DNA of 64,000 nucleotides from contig NZ_CP014513.1 in assembly GCF_001577365.1 (NCBI RefSeq), positions 1,054,001-1,118,000 of the forward strand. The letters are read 5' to 3'. Position 1 is the stretch's first letter, and each line of letters begins with the position of its first letter. The notes under the pieces are model-generated. The model saw only the letters and a list, made by a program, of their open reading frames with translations, ran no database searches and was not told the DNA's origin. This DNA is from Frondihabitans sp. PAMC 28766 (GTDB lineage: Bacteria; Actinomycetota; Actinomycetes; Actinomycetales; Microbacteriaceae). Positions 32,701-40,593 of this stretch are shown here, piece by piece. The position numbers and the translations under genes were made by a program.

Positions 32701-34575
32701 ACCGAGGGCGAAGACGTCGCCGACGCGCGACTCGTAGACCATCTCTTCGTCGAGCTCGCCGACGCGAGCGGCCTTCTCGCCGACCATGAAGACGCCGAAG
32801 AGCCCGCGGTCGGGGATCGTGCCGCCGCTCGTGACGGCGAGGCGCTGGGCGCCGGGGCGACCGGTGAGGGTGCCGTGGACGCGATCCCAGACGATGCGGG
32901 GGCGCAGTTCGGCGAACTCGTCGGAAGGGTATTTGCCGCTCAGCAGGTCGAGCGTGGCGTCGTAGGCCGACCGCGGGAGGTTCATGAAGGGCGCGCTGCG
33001 GCGCACGGTGTCGAACCACTCGTCAGCGTTGATCTCGTCGAGGGCGACCGCCGCGACGGTCTGCTGGGCGAGCACGTCGAGAGGATTCTGCGGCATCTGC
33101 AGCTCTTCGATGAGCCCCTGGACCATGCGCTCGGCGGCGACGGCCGAGTGGATGAGGTCGGCCCGGTGCTTGGGGAAGAGCACACCCCGAGACGTCTCGC
33201 CGACCTGGTGCCCGGCGCGGCCGACGCGCTGCAGCCCGCTCGCGACCGACGGCGGCGACTCGACCTGGATCACGAGGTCGACGGCGCCCATGTCGATGCC
33301 GAGCTCGAGAGAGCTCGTCGCGACGACGCAGCGGAGGCGGCCGCTCTTCAGGTCGTCCTCGATCATCGCGCGTTGGTCTTTGCTGACCGAGCCGTGGTGG
33401 GCGCGGGCCAGGAGAGGCTCGGCGCCGGTGGTCTGGCCCGAGCTCATCAGCTGGGCAGGTGAGGAGCCGATCGGCTGGGGGCGTGCGGCCAGGTCGTTGC
33501 CGCCCGGGCGGCGCGTGGCGGCGATGTCTTCGTCGTCGCCGGTCGCGCCAGCACCCTCGATTGCGCCCACGGTGACGAGCGCGCCGTCGGCGCCGTCGGC
33601 CTCGTCGAAGGCCGCGGCGTCGGGCCCGAAGGTGCGCTCGATGTAGATGTCGTTGAGCCGGGCCGTCAGGCGCTCGGCCAGCCGTCGCGAGTTCGCGAAG
33701 ACGATCGTCGACCGGTGCTCGAGGATCAGGTCGACGATGCCCTCTTCGACGTGCGGCCAGATCGACCCCTGCGGCGCCTGGCCGGCGGCGGAGCCCTCGA
33801 GGGGGGCGGCGGTGCCGAGCTCGGTCATGTCGTCGACGGGCACGACGACCCGCAGGTCGAACTTCTTCTCAGAGGCGGGCGCGACGATCGTGACGGGCGT
33901 GCGGCCACCCAGGAAGCGCGCGACCTCTTCGGGCGGCCGGACCGTCGCTGACAGGCCAATGCGTTGCGCGGGCTCGTCGAGAAGGTCGTCGAGCCGCTCG
34001 AGCGACAGCGCCAGATGCGCACCGCGCTTGGTCGACGCCACGGCGTGCACCTCGTCGACGATGACCGTCTCGACCCCGCGGAGGTTCTCTCGCGCGGCGC
34101 TCGTCAGCATCAGATAGAGCGACTCGGGTGTCGTGATCAGGATGTCGGGCGGGGTGCGCTGCAGCAGGCGTCGGTCGGCCGACGTGGTGTCACCGGATCG
34201 CACCCCCACGCTGATCTCGGGGGCCTCGGTGCCGAGCCGCCGCGCGGTCTGCGTGACGCCGACGAGCGGCGAGCGGAGGTTGCGCTCGACGTCGACGCCG
34301 AGCGCCTTGAGCGGCGAGATGTAGAGCACCCTGGTTCGATGCATCCGGGCTTCTTCACGAGACGCGGCATCCGGCGGAGGAGACGACGCCAGCTTGTCGA
34401 TCGACCACAGGAAGGACGCCAGCGTCTTGCCCGACCCGGTCGGCGCGATGACCAGTGCGTTGTGCCCGCTCGCGATGGCCTCCCAGGCGCCCTCCTGCGC
34501 GTGCGTCGGCCGCGCGAACGCGCCGCGGAACCACGTTGCGGTCGCGGGAGAGAAGCGGTCGAGGACGTCTGCCAT
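29791..34575 (-). CDS. lhr: ATP-dependent helicase Lhr
   Basis: 1594 aa, full length for actinobacterial Lhr. Motif I APTGSGKT at residues 44-51, motif II DEVHAV, motif III LSATVRPPEEVARFLGG, then the second RecA domain with VVATSSLELGIDMGAVDLVIQV and QRVGRAGHQVG. The long C-terminal half holds the winged-helix, Lhr-core and DUF4145-like regions (VFALGATSWRIEDI, GVLQVVDQLSGVALPASAWE). It is a DNA/RNA-DNA 3'-5' helicase induced in mycobacteria by DNA damage. AAGGA 3 nt before ATG 34575 is a tight Shine-Dalgarno sequence. An acidic insert at about residues 320-350 looks species-specific. Confidence 0.96.
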   Translation of the reverse strand: MADVLDRFSPATATWFRGAFARPTHAQEGAWEAIASGHNALVIAPTGSGKTLASFLWSIDKLASSPPPDAASREEARMHRTRVLYISPLKALGVDVERNLRSPLVGVTQTARRLGTEAPEISVGVRSGDTTSADRRLLQRTPPDILITTPESLYLMLTSAARENLRGVETVIVDEVHAVASTKRGAHLALSLERLDDLLDEPAQRIGLSATVRPPEEVARFLGGRTPVTIVAPASEKKFDLRVVVPVDDMTELGTAAPLEGSAAGQAPQGSIWPHVEEGIVDLILEHRSTIVFANSRRLAERLTARLNDIYIERTFGPDAAAFDEADGADGALVTVGAIEGAGATGDDEDIAATRRPGGNDLAARPQPIGSSPAQLMSSGQTTGAEPLLARAHHGSVSKDQRAMIEDDLKSGRLRCVVATSSLELGIDMGAVDLVIQVESPPSVASGLQRVGRAGHQVGETSRGVLFPKHRADLIHSAVAAERMVQGLIEELQMPQNPLDVLAQQTVAAVALDEINADEWFDTVRRSAPFMNLPRSAYDATLDLLSGKYPSDEFAELRPRIVWDRVHGTLTGRPGAQRLAVTSGGTIPDRGLFGVFMVGEKAARVGELDEEMVYESRVGDVFALGATSWRIEDITHDRVLVSPAFGQPGRVPFWKGDGIGRPAELGRAIGAYTRELANSSEQEATARVVAGGLDERAARNLLAFITEQREVAGHVPTDTTLVVERFRDELGDWRLILHSPYGMRVHAPWALAVSGRIRDRLGIDGSAMAADDGIVVRIPDTDAEPPGADLFTFDRDELDAIVTEEVGGSALFSSRFRECAARALLLPRYNPGKRSPLWQQRQRASQLLDVARKFPTFPIVLEAVREVLQDVYDLPALMQLTDQLARREVRVVETETEVPSPFARSLLFGYVAAFMYEGDSPLAERRAAALSLDSTLLAELLGRAELRELLDAGVIEQHELELQRLLPDRRARDFEGVVDLLRLLGPLSTTEIVERSWLADAAAGDGDGATAATVELDEALSGLARANRILRFTHSGVERWAGIEDASRLRDALGVNLPIGVPSAFIEPVDDPLGDLVGRFARTHAPFAPVDVAQRLGLGTAVVLETLRRLGTQRRVVEGEFRPDRQGSEWCDAEVLRRLRSRSLAALRHEVEPVSGDTLGRFLPAWQHVATGTKGSGLRGLDGVLQVVDQLSGVALPASAWESLILPARVTDYTTGMLDELTATGEVIWAGAGALAANDGWVGLHLADGAQVTLPEPQGDETTELQREVLAALAGGGAYFFRQLADAVGSTATSPVTDDALVTAIWDLVWQGQITNDTFAPLRIQVGGRAPRPRTPSRSRASYRGRVPRSALPRHAGPPTVGGRWSLLPLAEPDTTVRAAAQAELLLERHGVVTRGAVQNEGVRGGFSTVYKVLSSFEETGRARRGYFVEGLGAAQFATGPTVDRLRSFVRDDDREGDEALQDAGRGRSVTVVTLAATDPANPYGAALPWPNDAEADGPRGHRPGRKAGALVVLVDGRLVVYVERGGKSTLTFGDPSERDLAAAATSIAAVVRGHLGRLAIERVDGEFVLGTPFGDALREAGFAPTPSGVRLRS

Positions 34576-34638
34576 GGTCCTTGAATCCTGCCCCTGCCAC
34601 TGACATCGGGTTCAGCCCCGCGACGGCTGCGGAATGGC

Positions 34639-34644
34639 TAACGT
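34639..34644 (+). promoter_or_regulatory. -10 box TAACGT, leaderless azoreductase
   Basis: TAACGT, six bases (GAGGGC), then ATG 34651. The gap to the divergent lhr start is 75 bp and must hold both promoters. Confidence 0.5.
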
Positions 34645-34650
34645 GAGGGC

Positions 34651-35295
34651 ATGCCCAGCCTTCTGCACCTCGACTCGTCCGCCGACCTCCACGGCTCCCG
34701 TTCGCGCGCCATCACGGCGAGCTTCACCGACGCCTGGCGCTCGCTCGGCGACGACCACACGGTCGTGTATCGCGACCTCCACCGCGAGCAGCTGCCGCAC
34801 CTGTCGAACGCCGACCTGCACTTCCCCGCGGCGCTCCGCCCCGAGGGGTCGCAGGTCGACCCGGCGCAGGAGGCCCTGCAGCACGAGATCATCGCCCAGC
34901 TGCTCGCCGCCGACGTGCTGCTGATCGGGGTGCCGCTCTACAACTACTCGATGCCGTCGACTCTGAAGGCCTGGGTCGACTACATCCACGTGCCGAGCGT
35001 GACCGCACCCTTCGGCGCCGACATGACGCAGCCGATGAAGGGCAGGCCCGCCGTGCTCGTGTCGACGCGCGGCGGCGTGTACGACCAGGGCACGCCGACC
35101 GAGTTCGACGACCACGCGCTGCCGGCCCTGACCCTGATCCTGCAGGGCGCCCTCGGCATGCAGGTCGAGACGATCGTCGACACCCGCACCCTGACCGAGC
35201 GCTTCGGCGGCCCCGCCGAAGAGGTCGCGCGCCAGCACGCCGAGCTCGAGGCGGCCCACGCCGCTGCTGCCGCCGGTGCGCGCCGCCTCGGCTGA
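34651..35295 (+). CDS. azoR: FMN-dependent NADH-azoreductase
   Basis: 214 aa with a flavodoxin-like fold. LLHLDSSADLHGSRSR (residues 4-19) is the FMN phosphate-binding loop of AzoR enzymes, VLLIGVPLYNYSMPSTLKAWVDYI the conserved flavin-contact segment, and VSTRGGVYDQGTPTEFDDH the second loop. It reduces quinones, nitroaromatics and azo compounds with NADH. The C-terminus ends in an Ala-rich helix and is followed at once by a GC-rich tandem repeat. Confidence 0.92.
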   Translation: MPSLLHLDSSADLHGSRSRAITASFTDAWRSLGDDHTVVYRDLHREQLPHLSNADLHFPAALRPEGSQVDPAQEALQHEIIAQLLAADVLLIGVPLYNYSMPSTLKAWVDYIHVPSVTAPFGADMTQPMKGRPAVLVSTRGGVYDQGTPTEFDDHALPALTLILQGALGMQVETIVDTRTLTERFGGPAEEVARQHAELEAAHAAAAAGARRLG

Positions 35296-35299
35296 CCGG

Positions 35300-35372
35300 C
35301 GCGCCGCCGCTCCGCCGCGCCGCCGCTCCGCCGCGCCGCCGCTCCGCCGCTCCGCCGCTCCGCCGCTCCGCC
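35300..35372. repeat. GCCGCTCC-type tandem repeat after azoR
   Basis: About 75 bp of near-perfect CGCCGCTC/CGCCGCGC units directly after the azoR stop. It is strongly strand-biased (C-rich on plus) and likely to slip. No ORF of interest. Confidence 0.65.
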
Positions 35373-35471
35373 GACCGGGCGCCGGCTGCGTCCGTCGGTG
35401 CGGCCGGTGCCGGCATTGCTGTTGTTGCCGTCGGTGTCGCCGCTTCCGGGTAGCGCTTTTCGTTTCAGGAT

Positions 35472-35552
35472 GCTCAACTACGTAGTTGAGCGGCCTAAAA
35501 GTCCGTAGTTGAGCGGCGTGGTGCTCAACTTCGTAGTTGAGCGGCCCAAAAG
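35472..35552. repeat. repeated GCTCAACTACGTAGTTGAGC palindromes
   Basis: GCTCAACTACGTAGTTGAGC (35472-35491) is a perfect palindrome followed by GGCCTAAAAG. A half copy (CCGTAGTTGAGCGGC) starts at 35503. A third, GCTCAACTTCGTAGTTGAGC (35523-35542), is followed by GGCCCAAAAG. The unit is thus present 2.5 times in 80 bp. It is AT-richer than its surroundings and could be a set of protein-binding sites or a degenerate miniature element. Confidence 0.6.
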
Positions 35553-35700
35553 CAAAACCGCTGCTCGATTGCGCCGCGGGCCGCGGGGGCGACCACGTGC
35601 CGGGGTGCCGCCGCGGCGGGGGCGGCCGCGTGCCGGGGCGCCGCCGCCGCGGGCGTCACCCGGCCGGGCGCCACCGGGCCGCGCACCACCCGGCCGGGCC
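35553..35700. repeat. GC-rich direct repeats before aldo/keto reductase gene
   Basis: Two imperfect copies of a segment with CGTGCCGGGG(T/C)GCCGCCGC (near 35597 and 35629), then three CCCGGCCGGGC-like units. This is about 90% G+C with no gene. It completes a 417-bp gene-free stretch from 35296 to 35712. Confidence 0.5.
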
Positions 35701-35706
35701 TAGGCT
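35701..35706 (+). promoter_or_regulatory. -10 box TAGGCT, leaderless aldo/keto reductase operon
   Basis: TAGGCT, then CGACGC, then ATG 35713. The six-base spacing places the transcript start at the codon. It likely drives the AKR-MFS-SDR operon. Confidence 0.6.
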
Positions 35707-35712
35707 CGACGC

Positions 35713-36696
35713 ATGGAACAACGACGTCTCGGCCGCACCGCTCGCGAAGTCTCAGTGATCGGGCTCGGCACCTGGCAGCTGGGCGGCGACTGGGGCGACG
35801 TCAGCGAGCAGGCCGCGTTCGCCGTGCTCGACGCGAGCTCGGAGGCGGGCGTCACCTTCTTCGACACCGCCGACGTGTACGGCGACGGCCGCAGCGAGAA
35901 GACGATCGGGCAGTGGCGCAAGAGCAATGAGGACGCCCCGCTGACGGTCGCGACCAAGATGGGCCGTCGCGAGCCCCAGGATCCCGAGAATTACAGCCGC
36001 GCGAACTTCATCCAGTGGGTCGACCGGTCGCGTCGCAATCTCGGCCAGGACACTCTCGACCTCGTCCAGCTGCACTGCCCGCCCACCGCCGTGTTCGAGA
36101 GCGACGCGGTCTACGACGCCCTCGACGAGCTCGTGCAGCGCGAAGCGATCGCCGCCTACGGGGTGAGCGTCGAGGAGACCGCCCAGGCGTTGACTGCGAT
36201 CGAGCGGCCGAACCTCGCGACCGTGCAGATCATCCTGAACGCCTTCCGCCTCAAGCCGCTCGACGAGGTACTGCCCGCAGCCGTCGAAGCGGGAGTCGGC
36301 ATCATCGCGCGCGTGCCGCTCGCCAGCGGTCTGCTGAGCGGCAAGTACACCGCCGAGACGCAGTTCGCGCCCAACGACCACCGCTCGTTCAACCGCCACG
36401 GTGAGGCCTTCGACCAGGGCGAGACGTTCTCGGGCGTCGACTTCGAGCAGGGGGTCGAGGCGGCGAAGGCCTTCGCCGAGCTCGCGCCCGAGGGGGTCAG
36501 CACCGCGCAGGCGGCCCTCAAGTGGATCGTCGAGCAGCCAGGTGTATCGACCGTGATCCCTGGGGCGCGCAACGTCGAGCAGGCCCGCGCCAACGCCGAA
36601 GCCGGTGACGTGCCCGACCTGGGCGAAGAGTTCCACGACCGCGCCGAGCGCCTGTACGACCGGTACTTCCGCAGGGCCGTCCACTCGCGCTGGTGA
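35713..36696 (+). CDS. aldo/keto reductase
   Basis: 327 aa, AKR barrel. FFDTADVYGDGRSEK (residues 49-63) supplies the catalytic Asp and Tyr56, VATKMGRRE the Lys, and DLVQLHCPP the His. The C-terminal VIPGARNVEQARANAEA binds the NADP adenine. It reduces carbonyls with NADPH and most resembles the AKR11/YajO-like group. It overlaps the MFS gene by 4 nt and heads a three-gene operon. Confidence 0.93.
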   Translation: MEQRRLGRTAREVSVIGLGTWQLGGDWGDVSEQAAFAVLDASSEAGVTFFDTADVYGDGRSEKTIGQWRKSNEDAPLTVATKMGRREPQDPENYSRANFIQWVDRSRRNLGQDTLDLVQLHCPPTAVFESDAVYDALDELVQREAIAAYGVSVEETAQALTAIERPNLATVQIILNAFRLKPLDEVLPAAVEAGVGIIARVPLASGLLSGKYTAETQFAPNDHRSFNRHGEAFDQGETFSGVDFEQGVEAAKAFAELAPEGVSTAQAALKWIVEQPGVSTVIPGARNVEQARANAEAGDVPDLGEEFHDRAERLYDRYFRRAVHSRW

Positions 36697-38030
36697 GCCT
36701 CGAGCCCGAGTCGGCCGAGCCGCCCGCGCCCGACCGGGCCGACGCCGCTGCGAAGGGCGGTCTCCGCGGCTACACCCGCCTGCTCGCTGCACCCGAGCGC
36801 CGTGCGCTCTTCCTCGCCGGCCTGACCGCTCGTCTGCCTCTGGCCTTCGTCGGCTTCAGTGTGCTGTTCTTCGTGCGTTCCACGTCGGGATCGTTCGCAG
36901 CCGCGGGGCTCGCCTCGGGCATCGCCACGGCGGCGATGGCGGCCGTCAGCCCGTTCTTCGGGAGGATCGCCGACCGCCGGGGGCAGAGGGGCGCCTTGCT
37001 GCTCGCGGCCGTCTCGCATCCTGCCGCCGTCACGCTGCTGATCGTCGCGGGCGCGCTCGAAGCACCGCTCGTGGTGGTCTGCGCGGGGGCCGCGCTCGCG
37101 GGCGGCTCGGTGGCGCCCATCGGGGCTTTCATGCGGGCGCGGTGGTCGGGAATGCTGGCTGAGTCACAGGATCCTGACGCGCCGGTGGGCTCGCGACCCG
37201 CAGGCGGCTCCCTCCAGGCCGCCTTCTCGCTCGAGGCCATCGCCGACGAGCTGGTGTGGGTGTTCGGCCCGGCCCTTGCGGCGTTCGTGGCGGGTGCCGT
37301 GAACTCGTCGGCGGGGCTGATCCTGTCGGGGCTGACCGGGGTGGTCGGCTGCCTGTGGCTGCGCCGAGGCGGCGAGGTGGCCGTGCTCGACCGGGCCGTG
37401 CCCGATCACGGGCCGAAGCACGCCTTCCGACCGTGGCGCTCGCGGGCTCTCGTCGGCGTGCTGCTCTCGAGCGTCGCCGTCGGCATCACGTTCGGCGTCA
37501 ACGACGTCACGGTGGTCTCGTGGACGACGAGCATCGGCGCGGCCGAGATCGCCGGCCTCGTGCTCACCGCGTATTCGATCGGCAGCGTCTCGGGCGGCTT
37601 CGTGATGGGGCTCGTGCCCGAGCGCTGGCCGTCCTTCCGCCTCCTGATCGCGGCATGCGCGGTCTTCGGCCTGTTCTGGAGCATCCTGGCGCTCTCGCCG
37701 ACTCCGTACTGGCTGTTCCCGCTCGGCCTGTTCGCCGGGGCGACCATCACGCCGTTCACCATCTCGACGAACCGTGTGCTGCACGACGAGGTGGCGCCCC
37801 AGGTCTTCACCGAAGCACTGTCGTGGGCGTCGGCCTTCATCGTGGGGGCCATGGCTCTGGGCAACTTCGTCGGCGGCGTGGTCGATCAGGCGACCGGGCC
37901 GGGCGCAGGATTCGGGGTGGTCGCGATCACCGCGCCCCTCGCGTTCGTCGTCGTGGCCGTCGTCCGCCTCACGCAGCGCCGGGGGACAAGAAAGCGCGCG
38001 ACCCGCCCCGCCCCGCGTACACAGGCGTGA
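36693..38030 (+). CDS. MFS transporter
   Basis: 445 aa with about 12 hydrophobic segments and the MFS loop-2 motif GRIADRRGQRGALL (residues about 90-103). The ends are Pro/Ala-rich and charged. GTG 36693 overlaps the reductase stop. It resembles small-molecule efflux MFS proteins with a large inner loop. The substrate is unknown. Being next to two oxidoreductases suggests detoxification. Confidence 0.88.
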   Translation: MSLEPESAEPPAPDRADAAAKGGLRGYTRLLAAPERRALFLAGLTARLPLAFVGFSVLFFVRSTSGSFAAAGLASGIATAAMAAVSPFFGRIADRRGQRGALLLAAVSHPAAVTLLIVAGALEAPLVVVCAGAALAGGSVAPIGAFMRARWSGMLAESQDPDAPVGSRPAGGSLQAAFSLEAIADELVWVFGPALAAFVAGAVNSSAGLILSGLTGVVGCLWLRRGGEVAVLDRAVPDHGPKHAFRPWRSRALVGVLLSSVAVGITFGVNDVTVVSWTTSIGAAEIAGLVLTAYSIGSVSGGFVMGLVPERWPSFRLLIAACAVFGLFWSILALSPTPYWLFPLGLFAGATITPFTISTNRVLHDEVAPQVFTEALSWASAFIVGAMALGNFVGGVVDQATGPGAGFGVVAITAPLAFVVVAVVRLTQRRGTRKRATRPAPRTQA

Positions 38031-38923
38031 TGACCGACACGATGTACACGCCCCAGGACCCGACCAAGCAGTACCCCGGGCCGCCCTTCGCACAGCAGCA
38101 GCAGACGGGCCCCGGTGACATCCACGACATGAAGCCCGCTCCCGACCACGGCGAGACGAGCTACGTCGGCAACGGCCGCCTGGCGGGCCGCAAAGCGCTG
38201 GTCACCGGCGCCGACTCCGGCATCGGCCGCGCCGTCGCCATCGCGTTCGCTCGCGAGGGCGCCGACGTCGCGCTGGCCTACCTGCCTGAAGAAGAGGCGC
38301 AGGCCAAAGAGGTCGAAAAGCTCCTGCAGGACGCGGGGCGAACGGTCGTGCTGATCCCGGGCGACCTGCAGAGCGAGGCCTACAACGTCGAACTCGTCGA
38401 GAAGAGCGTCGAAGCCCTCGGCGGCCTCGACATCCTGGCCCTCGTCGCCGGTGTCATGCCGACCGTCGACAGCATCGACGACTTCGAGACGAAGACGCTC
38501 GACCACGTGCTGAAGTCGAACATCTACCCGCTGTTCTGGACGACGAAGGCAGCGATGAAGCACCTGAAGCCGGGTGCCTCGATCATCACGACCTCGTCGA
38601 TCCAGGGCTTCGTGCCCTCGCCGTCGCTCGCCGAGTACGCGGTGTCGAAGGCCGGCATCGCCAACTGGACCCGAGCGATGGCCCAGCAACTCGCCGAGCG
38701 CGGCATCCGCGTCAACGGCGTGGCGCCCGGCCCGGTCTGGACGCCGCTGCAGCCCGCCTTCGTGCCCGTCGAGAAGATCGAGTCGTTCGGCGAAGAGGCC
38801 GCCTACGGCCGCCCCGGCCAGCCGGTCGAGCTGGCCCCGCCGTTCGTCTTCCTCGCCTCGCAGGAGTCGTCGTACGTCTCGGGCGAGACCATCGCGGTGA
38901 CGGGCGGAACACCGACGCACTGA
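38030..38923 (+). CDS. SDR oxidoreductase, GSP39/YhdF-like
   Basis: 297 aa. A 50-residue N-terminal extension (TPQDPTKQYPGPPF, then GRLAGRKALVTGADSGIG with the NAD(P) motif at 59-66) is typical of the stress-associated YhdF/GSP39 branch. The catalytic set is Ser in TTSSIQG, Tyr and Lys in EYAVSKAG. PGPVWTPLQPAF and YVSGETIAVTGG close the fold. ATG 38030 overlaps the MFS stop by one base (TGATG). Confidence 0.92.
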   Translation: MTDTMYTPQDPTKQYPGPPFAQQQQTGPGDIHDMKPAPDHGETSYVGNGRLAGRKALVTGADSGIGRAVAIAFAREGADVALAYLPEEEAQAKEVEKLLQDAGRTVVLIPGDLQSEAYNVELVEKSVEALGGLDILALVAGVMPTVDSIDDFETKTLDHVLKSNIYPLFWTTKAAMKHLKPGASIITTSSIQGFVPSPSLAEYAVSKAGIANWTRAMAQQLAERGIRVNGVAPGPVWTPLQPAFVPVEKIESFGEEAAYGRPGQPVELAPPFVFLASQESSYVSGETIAVTGGTPTH

Positions 38924-38933
38924 CGGCTCCTGC

Positions 38934-38939
38934 CACAAT
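38934..38939 (+). promoter_or_regulatory. -10 box CACAAT, leaderless gntK
   Basis: CACAAT, six bases, then GTG 38946. It is a weaker -10 than the others but has the same spacing and no Shine-Dalgarno sequence. Confidence 0.45.
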
Positions 38940-38945
38940 GGCCCG

Positions 38946-39461
38946 GTGAGCATCCCCGCCGAGTCGCCGCCCGTCCTCGTGATCATGGGGGTGTCAGGAT
39001 CGGGCAAGACCACCGTGGCCGAGCTCCTCGCGTCGCGTCTCGGCTGGGACTTCGCCGAGGGCGACCGCCTGCATCCCGAGGCGAACGTGGCCAAGATGGC
39101 GGCCGGCATCCCTCTCGACGATGCCGACCGCTGGCCGTGGCTCGACGCGATCGCCTCGTGGATCCGGACGCACACGGACGCCGGCCAGCCCGGCGTGATC
39201 ACCTGCTCGGCGCTCAAGCGGGCCTACCGCGACGTGCTGCGCGGGCCGAACGTGGTGTTCGTGCACCTGGTCGCGGCGGCCGACCTCCTCGCCGTGCGCG
39301 TGGCGCAGCGGCCCGGGCACTTCATGCCGGCCAGCCTGCTCGGATCGCAGCTGGCGTTGCTTGAGCCGCTCGGCCCGGACGAGCGCCAGGTCGTGATCGA
39401 CACGGGCCGCCCCGCCTCGGTCGAGGTCGACGAGATCGTCGCCCGCCTCCATCTCGCCTGA
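38946..39461 (+). CDS. gntK: gluconokinase
   Basis: 171 aa, the usual length for GntK. The P-loop is GVSGSGKTTVAELL (residues 15-28), then FAEGDRLHPEANVAKMAAGIPLDDADRWPWL, the gluconate-kinase signature, and ITCSALKRAYRDVLR. It phosphorylates gluconate to 6-phosphogluconate for the pentose phosphate pathway. No gluconate permease is nearby. Confidence 0.95.
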   Translation: MSIPAESPPVLVIMGVSGSGKTTVAELLASRLGWDFAEGDRLHPEANVAKMAAGIPLDDADRWPWLDAIASWIRTHTDAGQPGVITCSALKRAYRDVLRGPNVVFVHLVAAADLLAVRVAQRPGHFMPASLLGSQLALLEPLGPDERQVVIDTGRPASVEVDEIVARLHLA

Positions 39462-39470
39462 CCCCTGCCC

Positions 39471-39548
39471 CTCCCGTTTTACCTATAGGTGCGGCCCTCC
39501 CGCAGGGAAATTTCTGTGCGGAAGCGCGTCACCTATAGGGAGAACGGG
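39471..39548. repeat. CCTATAGG repeat element, copy 1
   Basis: A 78-bp imperfect palindrome: CTCCCGTTTTACCTATAGGT at the left and CACCTATAGGGAGAACGGG at the right, with core AGGGAAATTTCTGTGCGG. It sits 10 nt after the gntK stop and 20 nt before the next gene. It shares core and ends with three other copies (40511, 56819, 57543). Confidence 0.85.
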
Positions 39549-39567
39549 CGTGGTGTTGGATGGGGGC

Positions 39568-40488
39568 ATGGGTGAGAAGTGGATCGCGACCTCGTACGGA
39601 ACCCTCGACGGGCTCGAGAAGGTGGAGGCCGATGTCGTCGCCCCCGGCTCGCAGCAGGTCGTGATCGACGTGAAGGCCGTGGGCATGAACCCGGCCGACG
39701 CCAAGGGCGTGATCAACGGGCAGGATGCCTCGAAGCTCCCGGCCCCCATCGGCTACGAGGTCGCCGGAGTCGTTTCGGCCGTCGGGCCCGACTCCGAACT
39801 GGCCGTGGGCGACGAGGTGCTCGCCTTCCGCCTCAGCGGCGGCTACGCCACGCAGGTGACCGTCGACGACGCGAACGTCTTCGCAAAGCCGGCCACGCTC
39901 GACTGGGCCGCCGCCGCGAACCTCCTGCTGGCGGGCGCGACGGCTGCCGAGATGCTGAACGTCGCCGAGGCGACCGAGGGCGAGACGATCCTGGTGCACG
40001 GTGCTTCGGGAGCCGTCGGCGTGAGCGTCCTGCAGCAGGCTCGTCGTGTCGGCGTCAAGGTCATCGGCACCGCGAGCGAGCAGAACTTCGGGGTCGTCGA
40101 AGAGTTCGGCGGCACGGCCGTCGTCTACGGCGACGGCCTCCTCGAGCGGGTGCGGTCGCTCGCCCCGAACGGCATCGTCGCAGCGCTCGACTGCGTCGGC
40201 ACCGATGAGGCCGTCGACGTGTCGCTCGCCCTGCTCGACGACGCGCAGAAGCTCGTCAGCATCGCCGCCTTCGGGCGCGCCGAGCAGGACGGCTTCGTCG
40301 TGATCGGCGGGGCCATGCCCGCGAGCGCGGCCTTCCGCGACGGGATCCGGCAGCACTTGGTCGACCTCGCGGCGGCCGGCGATCTCGTGGTGCCCGTGGC
40401 GAAGACGTTCCCGTTCGACGACGCCCGCGAGGCGCTCGAGCTGCTCGTCGGAGGACACCCCGGCGGCAAGCTCGCCCTCGTCGTCTGA
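39568..40488 (+). CDS. zinc-independent quinone oxidoreductase (MDR family)
   Basis: 306 aa. An N-terminal GroES-like domain (VDVKAVGMNPADAKG, PIGYEVAGVVSAVGPD) is followed by a Rossmann domain with LVHGASGAVGVSVLQQAR. The zinc ligands of ADH are absent, as in QOR-type reductases. It reduces quinones or enones with NADPH. ATG 39568 is preferred; an in-frame GTG at 39550 lies next to the repeat element. The gene stands alone between two copies of the CCTATAGG repeat. Confidence 0.9.
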   Translation: MGEKWIATSYGTLDGLEKVEADVVAPGSQQVVIDVKAVGMNPADAKGVINGQDASKLPAPIGYEVAGVVSAVGPDSELAVGDEVLAFRLSGGYATQVTVDDANVFAKPATLDWAAAANLLLAGATAAEMLNVAEATEGETILVHGASGAVGVSVLQQARRVGVKVIGTASEQNFGVVEEFGGTAVVYGDGLLERVRSLAPNGIVAALDCVGTDEAVDVSLALLDDAQKLVSIAAFGRAEQDGFVVIGGAMPASAAFRDGIRQHLVDLAAAGDLVVPVAKTFPFDDAREALELLVGGHPGGKLALVV

Positions 40489-40510
40489 CGTCCCTCCGTC
40501 TTGCGCATGG

Positions 40511-40591
40511 CCTCCGTTTTACCTATAGGTAGCGCTCTGCCGACAGGAAGTTTCTGTGCGGAAAGGGTTTGCCTATAGGGAGAACGGGAGG
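40511..40591. repeat. CCTATAGG repeat element, copy 2
   Basis: 81 bp: CCTCCGTTTTACCTATAGGT ... AGGAAGTTTCTGTGCGG ... GCCTATAGGGAGAACGGGAGG. Same orientation as copy 1. It fills the convergent gap between the oxidoreductase (ends 40488) and the hydrolase (ends 40594). Confidence 0.85.
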
Positions 40592-40593
40592 GG

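Noticed and set aside
31969..33462. Plus-strand ORF of 497 codons inside lhr
   Set aside because: Antisense shadow of a clear helicase, rich in Gly/Arg/Asp/Val without motifs.
39471..40591. Composite transposon around the oxidoreductase
   Set aside because: There is no transposase and no target duplication that I can see; kept only as a repeat-flanked gene.
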